DNA from: Codonopsis lanceolata
Taxonomy: Eukaryota > Streptophyta > Magnoliopsida > Asterales > Campanulaceae
Assembly: GCA_013146195.2 (NCBI GenBank)
Contig: CM028379.1
Coordinates: 154,596,437 to 154,660,436 of the forward strand
Direction: 5' to 3'
Length of the DNA: 64,000 nt
Made by a program: the position numbers and the translations under genes. Below are positions 34,957 through 43,803 of this stretch, piece by piece (positions within the stretch are counted from its first letter, which is position 1; the number at the start of each line of letters is the position of its first letter). The notes beneath the pieces are model-generated. The model did not search any database, was not told the DNA's origin, and was given only the letters and a program-made list of their open reading frames with translations.

Positions 34957-37213
34957 ATAAATGGCTGCGAATACGTGTAAAAATCACATTAGCATTCATC
35001 GGAATATTTTCGAAAATAGCCGTGCATCTAGCTTTCCAAATCTCCCAACATGTAAACATAAAAATCCCTAAATAACAAGCCCCTACCTGATTTCTCAGCG
35101 AGACTCCCCTCGTCCAAACTTCAAACAAATGCATGATATTCACATAATGATATATGTTGCCAAACGGTCGAGAAAATCTTTCCCACAAATTAATCGCAAT
35201 ATCAGATCGAAGAAATAAATGATCCAAAGATTCTTGATCATGATGCCCAGCACAACAAACACATTTAGATACATAAGTAATACCCTTTTTATGCAGCAAC
35301 ATATCAACTGGAAGAGCACAATGAAGAAGCCTCCAAACAAACATACTCACTTTTTGAGGGATCCACTTTTGCCAAATCTTTTTCCCCCAAGCCATAGTGG
35401 GAAACTTATCTCTCCATTTATGATAGAAAGCAACCAAATCAAACTCTCCGGAAGAAGTTAAAGTGCATGCTAACCAATCTAAACTACCTTCTTGACAACG
35501 GATATCATGTAAAGCCTTATGACATTCGGCCGGAAGCAACTGCAAGAACTGATCCATATCCCTCTTAGCTTCCAAAATTGTGAGTTTGGCATCAACTGGA
35601 CGAGGACCATACAACACCTGCCCACTCCAATTCGAAAGCCAAAAAGAAATCTGACCAGAACCAACAACCCACCTACTATGCAAGCGAACCTGATCCATTT
35701 GCGACATAACTGAACGCCATATATGAGAAGAGTTTAACGGCTGCACAAAATTACCATCAAAAGAACCATATTTGGCTTGAGCAAAACGCGCCCACAGACC
35801 CGTCCCTTGTAACACACGCCATGCTAATTTCGCATGCAAAGCCTCCATAATCTGTCGCAAAGACCTTAAACCCAGACCTCCCTCTTCTATGGGCTGATAG
35901 ATTCGATTCCAAGACACCCAATGACTTCGACGATCACCATTATTACTCCAAAGGAATGTGGCCATGGCTGATTCAATTCGCTGTATCACCGATTTCGGAA
36001 CCTTAATGGCTGCCAAAGAAAAAACCGGGATACTGCCAAGCACCGCCTTTAATAAAACCAACTTAGCTCCAAACGACAAAAGCCGAATTTTCCAGCCACA
36101 TATACGACTCATAATTTTAGATTCCAGATCTTCAAAATAAACCCACTTGACACGCCGTTTAAACAAAGGAATCCCTAGATACTTCATTGGCCAAAACCGC
36201 TGAGAACAACCCGACCAACTAGCAATTAACTGTGCCTTATGTCGCGAGCACTTGGAGGACACATAGAAACCACTCTTCTGAAGGTTTAACATCTGACCAG
36301 AAGCAACCTCATAATCGCTAATCACCTTCCTAAGCTCCAAAATAGATCTTTTGCTAGCATTTGAGAACACCAACATATCATCGGCATATAACAAATGGGA
36401 GATCGGAATCCCTCCACGACCATGATCATAGTGTTTAACTTTCCTTTCCAGAATAGCTTTATTAAGATTGTAGGAAAAGATATCTTGAGCCAAAATGAAG
36501 AGCAACGGAGAGAGAGGATCCCCTTGATGAACCCCCCTAGAAGACTTGAAAAAGCCATAAGAATTCCCATTAACCCGCAAAGTATACCAAACATTATCAA
36601 GCAACCTTAGAATCAGAGCACAATTTTGCTCACTGAAACCAAAAACCCGAAGAGCCCGTATCAGAAAACCCCATTCGAGACGATCATAAGCCTTGGACAT
36701 ATCAAATTTGAAAACCACATTTCCCCCATGAACCTTTTTATCCAACTTATGCACCATCTCATGAGCTAAAACAATATTTTCATGAATATTCCTGCCCTGC
36801 ACAAAACCTGATTGCTCCATAGAAACAATGCTGGGAAGAAATTTAGATAACCTCGTAGCCACTATACGGGACATAATTTTCGCTGTAAAGGTACACAAGC
36901 TTATGGGACGCAAATCCCCAAGACCAGTAGGAGAAGCCACTTTGGGAATCAAAGTAACTATCGTCGACGGAAAACCCCTATGTAATCTTGCACCCCGAAA
37001 GAATTCTTTAACAGCCTGAACGACCTCTGTCTTGATAATCCCCCAACAACCTTGAAAAAACCAACCCGTATATCCATCTATCCCCGGAGCACTGTTTGGA
37101 TTCAAACCTTTAACAACTTCCCAAATCTCATCTTCCTCCGGAATCGCACCAAGCAACTGATTATCTTGTTCAGACATCCGCGGAACAATACCATGAAATA
37201 AAGTCTCATTCAC
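34877..37213 (-). pseudogene. L-C ORF2: RT and zf-RVT
   Basis: A 778-codon open frame holds the RT: PEEDEIWEVVKGLNPNSAPGIDGYTGWFFQ, DLRPISLCTFTAKIMSR, QSGFVQGRNIHENIVLAHE, FKFDMSKAYDRLEW, GVHQGDPLSPLLF and catalytic YADDMLVF. It ends in the zf-RVT region (WIPQKVSMFVWRLLHCALPVDMLLHKKG, CVCCAGHHDQESLDHLF). The start is set by 5' truncation of the LINE, not by a true initiation codon. The frame ends IYYGGAWYSAIRD at 34877, where a one-base shift at a G7/C7 run (34903-34909) throws it out of the RNase H frame. Confidence 0.88.
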
Positions 37214-37244
37214 AGCTACATTAGAGGAAGTACCAAGTAGAAGT

Positions 37245-37851
37245 TAGCAATAGACAGATAAAAGCAGTTTTGGAAAAGACTGTGAGGCCAAATCGTAAAG
37301 ATTGGGAGCCTAAACATAAAGATGCTCTTTGGGCATAGCGAACTGCATATAAAACCCCAATAGGAATGAGTCCTTATCGGATGGTGTATGGGAAGGCTTG
37401 TCATCTGCCAATTGAGATCAAACAAAAGGCTTATTGGGACGTCAAAGCTCTTAACCTTGACTTAACCTTGGCTGGTGAAGAAAGACTTTTCCAGTTGAAT
37501 GAATTAGAAGAGCATAGGTTAAATTCGTATGAAAATGCTAAAACTTATAAAGAAAAGACCAAGAAATACCATGATATGGGATTAGCTAACAAGATGTTTC
37601 GTCTTGGATTAAAGGTACTTCTTTTTAATTCTAGACTCAGATTATTTCCCGGAAAATTAAAATCGAAATGGTCTGGTCCTTTCATTATAGTTCGAATTTA
37701 TCCTCATGGAGCGATTGACATTAAGAATCCAAAGACCAATGAAGTATTTAAAGTTAATGGTCACCGACTCAAACCATACCTTGAACCCATGTCAGTAGAG
37801 AGAACAATAGAACTCATTCATCTCTCTGACAATGAACCACCGAGAGATTAG
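37245..37851 (+). pseudogene. Ath-2 integrase, C-terminal part
   Basis: It resumes with SNRQIKAVLEKTVRPNRKDW, has a stop where its sister copies have Tyr in ALWAYRTA, then an open frame 37366-37851: MSPYRMVYGKACHLPIEI, LFQLNELEEHRLNSYENAKTYKEKTKKYHD, and the C-terminal module (KSKWSGPFIIVRIYPHGAIDI, FKVNGHRLKPYLEPM) ending EPPRD. Apart from the one stop this half is well preserved. Confidence 0.88.
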
Positions 37852-37895
37852 GTTTGTAGTTGGGTCGAGCCAAAGACGTTAAACAAGTGCGCTAG

Positions 37896-37911
37896 GTGGG
37901 AGGCAACCCAC
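37896..37911 (+). other. Conserved post-pol hairpin
   Basis: GTGGGAGGCAACCCAC, stem GTGGG/CCCAC with loop AGGCAA, lies 45 bases after the pol stop and is identical to the Ath-1 and Ath-3 copies. Confidence 0.75.
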
Positions 37912-38013
37912 TTTGATGAATTTTAATTGCTTTCGTAGTGTAATTTAAAAATGTTTTTCTCCGTCTTATTTAATTATGGAAATTTAAGTTAAAAATTGAA
38001 TATGCCATAATTC

Positions 38014-38030
38014 AAGTTTGGGGGAGAAAA
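38014..38030 (+). other. Internal PPT-like tract of Ath-2
   Basis: AAGTTTGGGGGAGAAAA shares its first 11 bases with the element's 3' PPT at 42192-42206. It lies about 163 bp before the first dyad of the internal promoter module. Confidence 0.7.
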
Positions 38031-38192
38031 GCATCGTAGTGTTGTATTTATATGTTCTAATTATTTAGTTTAGAGTTTGTGTAGGATTTTTAGAGTGCAG
38101 GAAAGAAACGGTCCTAACGGAACATAACGGAAGGACTAAACTGGAAAATTGCCACAAGTCTGAAAGCAAAAACCAAGGCAAACATTCTGCTG

Positions 38193-38353
38193 ACCTTGCA
38201 GACGCAAGGCCTAAAAACCTTGCGGCTGTAAGGCCCTATTAAATGCCAGACGTGTGACCATCACTCCTCATCAGTTTCCATGCGTTCAGGTTGACTGGGC
38301 ACCTTGCGGACACAAGGCCTAAAGACCTTGTGTCCGCAAGGCCCCCTTTATAA
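38193..38353 (+). promoter_or_regulatory. Internal (ORF3) promoter module of Ath-2
   Basis: Dyads at 38193-38210 (ACCTTGCA-GA-CGCAAGGC), 38217-38234 (ACCTTGCG-GC-TGTAAGGC), 38301-38318 (ACCTTGCG-GA-CACAAGGC) and 38325-38342 (ACCTTGTG-TC-CGCAAGGC) form two pairs with 24-bp spacing. Several arm changes are CG to CA or TG, as expected from loss of methylated CpG. TTTATAA (38347-38353) follows the last dyad by 4 bp. ORF3 starts about 445 bp downstream. Confidence 0.7.
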
Positions 38354-38798
38354 GAAACAACCAGGCAGCAACAGCAGTCACAACAAAAATCCCTCTCTCT
38401 CTCTCAAACTCCGGCAGTTTATCTCTCTCTCATCTTCTCAAAAATCCGGCAAGTCTCTCTCCTATTCTAGCCAAGATTCAAGTCCTAAGTGTTTCCCTCC
38501 TTCAAGCTCCCTCACCGCCGCCACCCTCATCTCACTTTACAAGCCTTGAAGATGGAGGAACACCATTGATTCCGGCGACAAAGCTTCGACAATCCGACCA
38601 ATCTCCTTCTACGATTTAAGCACGCAATCCAAGTATCTTCTATCCCTTTATTTTAGCTAACTTTTTGATTATTCAAAATATTTGCATGATAGTGTGATAG
38701 ACGTAGTTTGATAAATTTTGCATGCTTAATTTGTTTTAGTTAGATTGTGATAATTTAAATTTTTTAGAGAGTAGATTATTTTTGTGCTTTAAAATATA

Positions 38799-39881
38799 AT
38801 GGCCCAAAAGCGTAGGAATACCGGCCCGTCCATGTCCCGCTCCCAAGAGGAGGAGCAACATTTTGACATCCACCATTTTATTTCTTTCGAGGCCTCGGAG
38901 AGGTATACTAAAAATATCTCCAAGAGCATAATCCTTGAGAGGGGAATTCAAGCTCAAGACTTTTGCTCTCCCTGACCACTTTTACTGCCGTAGGTGGGCC
39001 AATCTTATTGCGACTCTGGGCGTGGCCATCGTGGCCCTAGTCCGAGAATTTTATACCAACGGTCAAATTGGCATCGATGGTGGAGTTATAGAGATTGTTG
39101 ATGTTAGGGGTAGGAATGTTAGTTTTTGTCCTATAGCATTAACTATTATTTTGGCACCACCAATTATGCGAGGGGTGCTGACCAGTACAGCCTCCACCAT
39201 TTTGATCACGTTACTCTCGAGGTAGTAAATGCGCAAATCGCAACACCTGGTGTGGTTTGGACCTTTAACTAAAACCCACCATTCCGTGCTCGCACCATGG
39301 AGGAGACCCATCTCACGAACACGGCCAAGGCCCTGTTCAAATTTATCTGTGCACGTCTCATGCCTTCCAGTCACCAACACACGGTGACTTGGTCTAAGGC
39401 CGTTTTGATCTACACCATCCTTACTGGTGGGTCTGTTGATGTTGGCCGTCTGATCAACGGCCAAATTCGGACCCTTATTAGAGGTACTACAAACGCGGGA
39501 TTCACGTTCCCGAGTTTGATTACCGGACTATGTAGTGGGGCTGGAGTCGTGTGGACTCCAGATACGGAGAGAGTTCGGGAGGTGCCCGACATTTCGAGGG
39601 CTCTACTATTTGAGCACCCTCGCCAGCCACGTGCGAGAGGCCCACGTGAGAAGCTGCCCGAGGAGGAGGATCCGTTGGAGGCAATCTCCAACAGGCACGA
39701 GGAGCTTATGCTCCAAAATGAGATGGTAAGTCAGTAGTTGGCACAAGTGCGTGCCGACCAAACTTATTTTGCTGGTTGGATTAACCAGGTGGGGGATAAT
39801 GTCTCCATATATTTTGGGATGCCACCTGGCACGATCCCCGAGTTTCGTCCTCCTTCGTTATTTCCTCCAGACTCGCAATGA
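38799..39881 (+). pseudogene. Ath-2 ORF3 ('putative plant transposon protein'-like)
   Basis: ATG at 38799 starts MAQKRRNTGPSMSRSQEEEQ. After frameshifts it gives ILERG, VREFYTNGQIGIDGGVIEIVDVRGRNVSF, then METHLTNTAKALFKFICARLMPSSHQHTVTWSKAVLIYTI, GGSVDVGRLINGQIRTLI, an acidic stretch (EKLPEEEDPLEAI) and a Gln-rich helix. The TAG near 39735 falls where Ath-1 has CAG (ATQQLAQ), a clear C-to-T change. Beyond it the frame continues to a TGA at 39879-39881 (MPPGTIPEFRPPSLFPPDSQ). The function is unknown. No signal peptide or membrane segment is visible. Confidence 0.72.
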
Positions 39882-42191
39882 GTCGGAGCCCAAGTTTCTT
39901 TCTCTTTCGTTAGGTGGGCCAGCTATTTCCTTTTGATATTTCTCCTCCATCAATCCTCTCATAGGATGTTCCTCAATTTTAAGGACAAAATAGAAATTAA
40001 GTTTGGGGGGGGGAATTCTAAGCCCAAGGTCCTTACAGGTCCTAACCTAACAAGGAGTGGAGTTGGGTTACATTTTTAGGGTGAGGAAAAATTTCATTTC
40101 CTTCTATCGTGTCTCCTCCTAACTCTATTTTCTTGCTTTTAATTTTTCTTATTTTCGGAGATGTTGCCTTGACCAAAATACACTAATATTTGTTTCTTGC
40201 GGGTACCCATTATGGGGACCCATCATCAATTGTGTCATCATCATCTCCAATTTTTTTTATAAATAATAATAATAATAATAAATAAATAAAATGTTTTAAT
40301 CCAAAATTTTCATCCTCGAGTCTTTGTGTGGTTGTACTAGTCGATGAGGAGTTAATGCAATGAACCACATAACTTTTCCATAGATCATTCTGGAATTTAC
40401 TTGATTCTACAAAATTTTTGATTTTCTCCAAATCTTTGTGCACCTACACCAGTTATAATTATGGATTGATTAGAACATTTTTATAAAGTTTATAGCACCC
40501 ATTTCATTTTAACAACAAGATATGCACAAGAATATGATGAATAGCCGTCCTAACATGATTGTTGCATTAAATTGTAACTTAGGGTCAATTGCATGTTAAG
40601 TTAGATCCCTTGGATTTTTTCTAACTAATATATCTCAAGCACACTTTCGAACCATGTCTGCATGTTAGTCTCGATTGTCCCTACCATCTGTTCTAGCGAA
40701 TGCTTATGTGAAATCCAGTGATGCTAAATCTTCGATTCCACAACTTTCCATAATTGATATGATATTTTATGTGTTTTACCTTCTTAAAAACTGCATGAGT
40801 ATTTGGCATTAAGATATGATATAGGCCATCTTTGGATCGTTTGAGCCTAAATATTTCCCGACCTTTACTAAAAATATCCCTAGTGTCCCCTTTGAGCCTA
40901 ATTAAAAAGAATGGAGTGTGCTAAGCACACATTGAACCCCCATTCGACTTCGTTTCTATTACCCACATTAACTTAACCCTAAAAGCCTAAACAATTTTAG
41001 CTTACCCTTTGAGAGGGTAGGATGTGGGTGAGGAATTAATTTTATGGGACCAATTTTCAATCAAGAAAGTTTTCCAAAGACTTCTTCTTCCTGTTGATAA
41101 TGAAAAAAAATATATGAAAAATATAGAGATCGACGAAAAATAAAACGGAAGAAGAAGAGTGCAAGAAGATTCAAATGGAAGCATAGCTTTCAAGAGAAAA
41201 ATATGATAGAAAAATTTTGCTGAAAAAGATGATGAGATATTTTTAGCTAGATATATTGTACAAAACAAGTTTGGGGAGGAAAAAGAAAAAGGAAAAGAAA
41301 AAGAAAAAAGAACCCCCACTTGTGGTCTTTGCAGGTCCTAGCTTAATTGGGAAAAACTTTCTTTTGCTTGGAAGTATTAGGGGTAAAGGGTAGTCTTGCT
41401 CTCTCACTTTGTATTCTATTCCCTTTCCATCATATCCCCCAACACCATGGCCTTACATTACAAGCTATTAAAGACCTATTGATCTTCTTGCCAATGCTTG
41501 TGTTTGTTGATTTGATGGTAAGGCATGTAAATTGATCTACACTTCATATTCACATTATTCGCAAGTTCACTTAATTAGCAAAATCTTAGCTATTGCAAGT
41601 AATTGGGGTAGGAGAGCATTGTATGTCATACATAGAAGTGCATGGGATGGATATATAAGTTTTTAAAATCCTTGGTAATCTCTCTTTCTGTAATAGACCG
41701 GGTTTTGATGGTAGATCTCATACTTTGTGTTGCATTGGTTTTAATTAAACTCTGATTTTTAAATGAATGTGGTACTTAGCTTAATAAAGCTGTTTTAGTT
41801 AAGATATTCTTAATGACGGGTGATCACACACACACACGGAGAAATTAAGACCGGTAGCAGTTTGAGTATAGGTCAGTTTGTTTTATGTGATTAGTCTGCA
41901 CATATGTGGTGAGCATCTGACTGAGACTACTTTGATATGCCATGCTATTATGACTTGAGGTTGAATCCGAAAAGATTTTTGTTTTATTGTTTCTAGTATA
42001 ATTTTTACCTGCTTCTATAATTATTAGTTTTTGTATTTATCTGCATAGTCGAGTCACTCGTAAAAGTCTCCTTGAGTTTGTGGGTTTCTAGAGGAGTGTA
42101 AATAGTGTCACCCTCCAAAAAGATTTTCTTAATTTTTGTTTGCTTACTTTTGTATTTATAAGTATTGTTTACTCGTGGACGAGCAAAGTTT
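39882..42191 (+). other. Ath-2 non-coding tail between ORF3 and PPT
   Basis: 2.3 kb with no supported gene. It is homologous, inverted, to 17078-19119 of Ath-1. It contains an (ATA)n tract (about 40258-40290), a GTGTGCT-A-AGCACAC palindrome (40917-40931) and the segment with CACACACACAC near 41827. It is a constant part of this Athila family. Confidence 0.7.
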
Positions 42192-42206
42192 AAGTTTGGG
42201 GGTATT
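42192..42206 (+). other. 3' polypurine tract of Ath-2
   Basis: AAGTTTGGGGGTATT abuts the first base of the 3' LTR (TGATAGACG at 42207). It primes plus-strand DNA synthesis. Confidence 0.88.
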
Positions 42207-42421
42207 TGATAGACGTATTTTATACGTCGTTATCAGGTACTTTTATGACTTAAATTGAACAATTTCACTAGGCTTTTGGCTACTGATATGTGTTTTTGAG
42301 TTGTTTTATGAGTTTTAGGGTTTTAGGTGAATTTATATGAATTATGAAGCTTTTAGTGAAGATTTCGAGGAAGGGGCCAAAGTGTAAAATTGAAGAAAAA
42401 CGGCAGAAGAAGAATCTGGCC

Positions 42422-42608
42422 ACCTTGCGGCCGCAAGGTGGAAATACCTTGCCTTCGCAAGGTAGGCAGAATGTTGGGCTCCCGAGATCAGACACTTGCG
42501 GACGCAAGGTCATTACCCCTTGCGACCACAAGGTACCTAGAACCGACCTTTCGGGGTTTTCGAGCTGGATTGGATCTCCTATTCCCCTACAACTCCTTGG
42601 TATAAATA
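42422..42608 (+). promoter_or_regulatory. Ath-2 3' LTR promoter module: dyads plus TATA box
   Basis: Dyads at 42422-42439 (perfect, centre GC, contains a NotI octamer), 42446-42463 (ACCTTGCC-TT-CGCAAGGT), 42493-42510 and 42517-42534 form two pairs with 24-bp spacing. TATAAATA at 42601-42608 lies 66 bp after the last dyad. Confidence 0.75.
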
Positions 42609-43285
42609 AAGGACGGTAGTCAAAGCCAAAGGACGTCCAAGAAGTAGTTTTAAACATTTCTAGCGTAGGATTTAGATTGTATAACGTAGTTTAGTTGTTG
42701 TAATTATAGTTTTGAAGATCGATCCATGTATTCATTCATCTCTGTGTGCAGTTCATCTTCAAGGATGAACTAAACATCCATTAATCTAGGAGTTGGGAGG
42801 TAACTTGTATCGAATCTATAGCTTAATATATTTTTATTCATTCAATTCTTGTTGATCACATGGTGTTTATCAACCCCTTTATTATCTCGCTTTGAACAAA
42901 TAAATGTAATCGCAAGTGATAAAGGCTTAGAAGTGCGGATAACTGCATGACCAATATGCATATGTCGTACACTGGCTCACCATCATGATAAATTGAACCT
43001 ATCGATGCACGAGAGTGATAAGTTAGGGTCAGGTTCCATATATGACCTAAGTGACAGTTAGGATCCATATGTTCTTGTGCATAGGACGAATTATTTGGAG
43101 ATGGAGACTGAACGATAATTCGACAAGCTATATCTATCTTTTGTAAACGAACCTATGTTATTGAATGATACTTTATTTAAGTATTATATAAAGTAGATAC
43201 AAGTGAAACCCTAATCGTAGATTTCCCTCCACCATTAGATCTTTCCTACTTCAATTGTTGCTAATTTAGTTAAATTTGCTGCTTT

Positions 43286-43608
43286 TTTTTTTTATAAAGG
43301 AAACAGGGACGGCACCCTGCACAATTTTATTAATATAAAAAAAGGAACAAACTTGAGGGGGACAACCAGCCTTACCCTTATAACGGGGGGACAAAGGATC
43401 CTTACCTCGAAATGGAAATAATTACAATCACAAACAAAAGGCCTAAGATATCCGAACATGAGAGGTACCACGACTATCCAAAATAGAATTCCCTCTAATA
43501 AAAGGAGGCAAAGCAGCAAGGGAAGAAAACTCAGAATCCGAACGAGAATCAATAGCATAATTAGCAAGCCCATCAGCAACATAATTGGCTTCTCGATAAC
43601 AATGACTA
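43286..43608 (-). mobile_element. L-E: very short 3' LINE fragment
   Basis: A 323-bp 5'-truncated insert with its T run at the left. It is flanked by AGTTAAATTTGCTGCTTT (43268-43285) and AGTTAAATTTACTGCTTT (43609-43626), an 18-bp target duplication with one difference. On the minus strand it encodes the end of RNase H (HCYREANYVADGLANYAID) followed by the 3' UTR and the CAGGG-loop-CCCTG hairpin. Confidence 0.9.
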
Positions 43609-43803
43609 AGTTAAATTTACTGCTTTAGTAGAATAATTAGTTTAGATAAAATCAATATAAAAACCCCCTTAGTTTAATAATTGCTATCGATAGTCTTGCT
43701 ATTTGTGATCTTCTTGTCTATGTAGTTCGACCCTTGCTTCCCAAGCTATTCGACAATAGTCTTGTCAACTTGCAAGGAATAAATTTAAAATAAGACACGA
43801 TCA

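Larger units (their letters stand above)
34186..37232 (-). mobile_element. L-C: 5'-truncated L1-type LINE
   Basis: A 3047-bp insert in Ath-2 integrase flanked by a perfect 12-bp target duplication CCAAGTAGAAGT (34174-34185 and 37233-37244). The A tail is at the left (T run 34186-34201). It contains the RT to RNase H part of ORF2 only. The 3' UTR and hairpin (GCAGG-loop-CCTGC, about 34206-34221) are shared with the other LINEs. The perfect duplication and long frames suggest a recent insertion. Confidence 0.93.
37852..38798 (+). other. Ath-2 spacer between pol and ORF3
   Basis: Non-coding. In order it has the hairpin GTGGGAGGCAACCCAC (37896-37911), the internal PPT-like tract (38014-38030), the dyad/TATA module (38193-38353) and a CT-rich leader with (CT)n (38388-38460), up to the ORF3 ATG at 38799. 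The order matches Ath-1 and Ath-3. Confidence 0.8.
24696..43803 (+). mobile_element. Ath-2: Athila-type Ty3/gypsy element, complete order but inactivated
   Basis: Order: 5' LTR (24696-25977), PBS (25984-26001), gag, protease, RT, [100-N gap, LINE L-B], RNase H, INT split by LINE L-C, internal promoter, ORF3, non-coding tail, PPT and 3' LTR (42207-43803). It sits head-to-head with Ath-1, having entered Ath-1's protease region. The bases beside the outer ends (GCCAT before 24696, GATCA after 43803) do not form a target duplication. The two LTRs also look quite diverged, so the outer ends may not derive from one insertion. Confidence 0.85.
42207..43803 (+). repeat. 3' LTR of Ath-2, interrupted by LINE fragment L-E
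   Basis: Starts TGATAGACGTATTTTATACG and ends ACACGATCA. Without L-E and one target repeat it is 1256 bp. By eye it resembles the Ath-3 LTR more closely than the 5' LTR of Ath-2, which is unexpected for a pair made in one insertion. Confidence 0.88.

Noticed and set aside
34186..37232. Host gene with integrase-disrupting insertion
   Set aside because: RT, zf-RVT and RNase H motifs, a 12-bp target duplication and A tail show it is a LINE.
38799..39881. ORF3 as an envelope gene
   Set aside because: Its position fits env-like ORFs, but I see no signal peptide, transmembrane segment or glycoprotein-like Cys pattern; left as unknown function.
43292..43582. 96-codon Leu-rich frame on the minus strand
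   Set aside because: Wrong frame of LINE fragment L-E; the correct frame gives the RNase H end HCYREANYVADGLANY.
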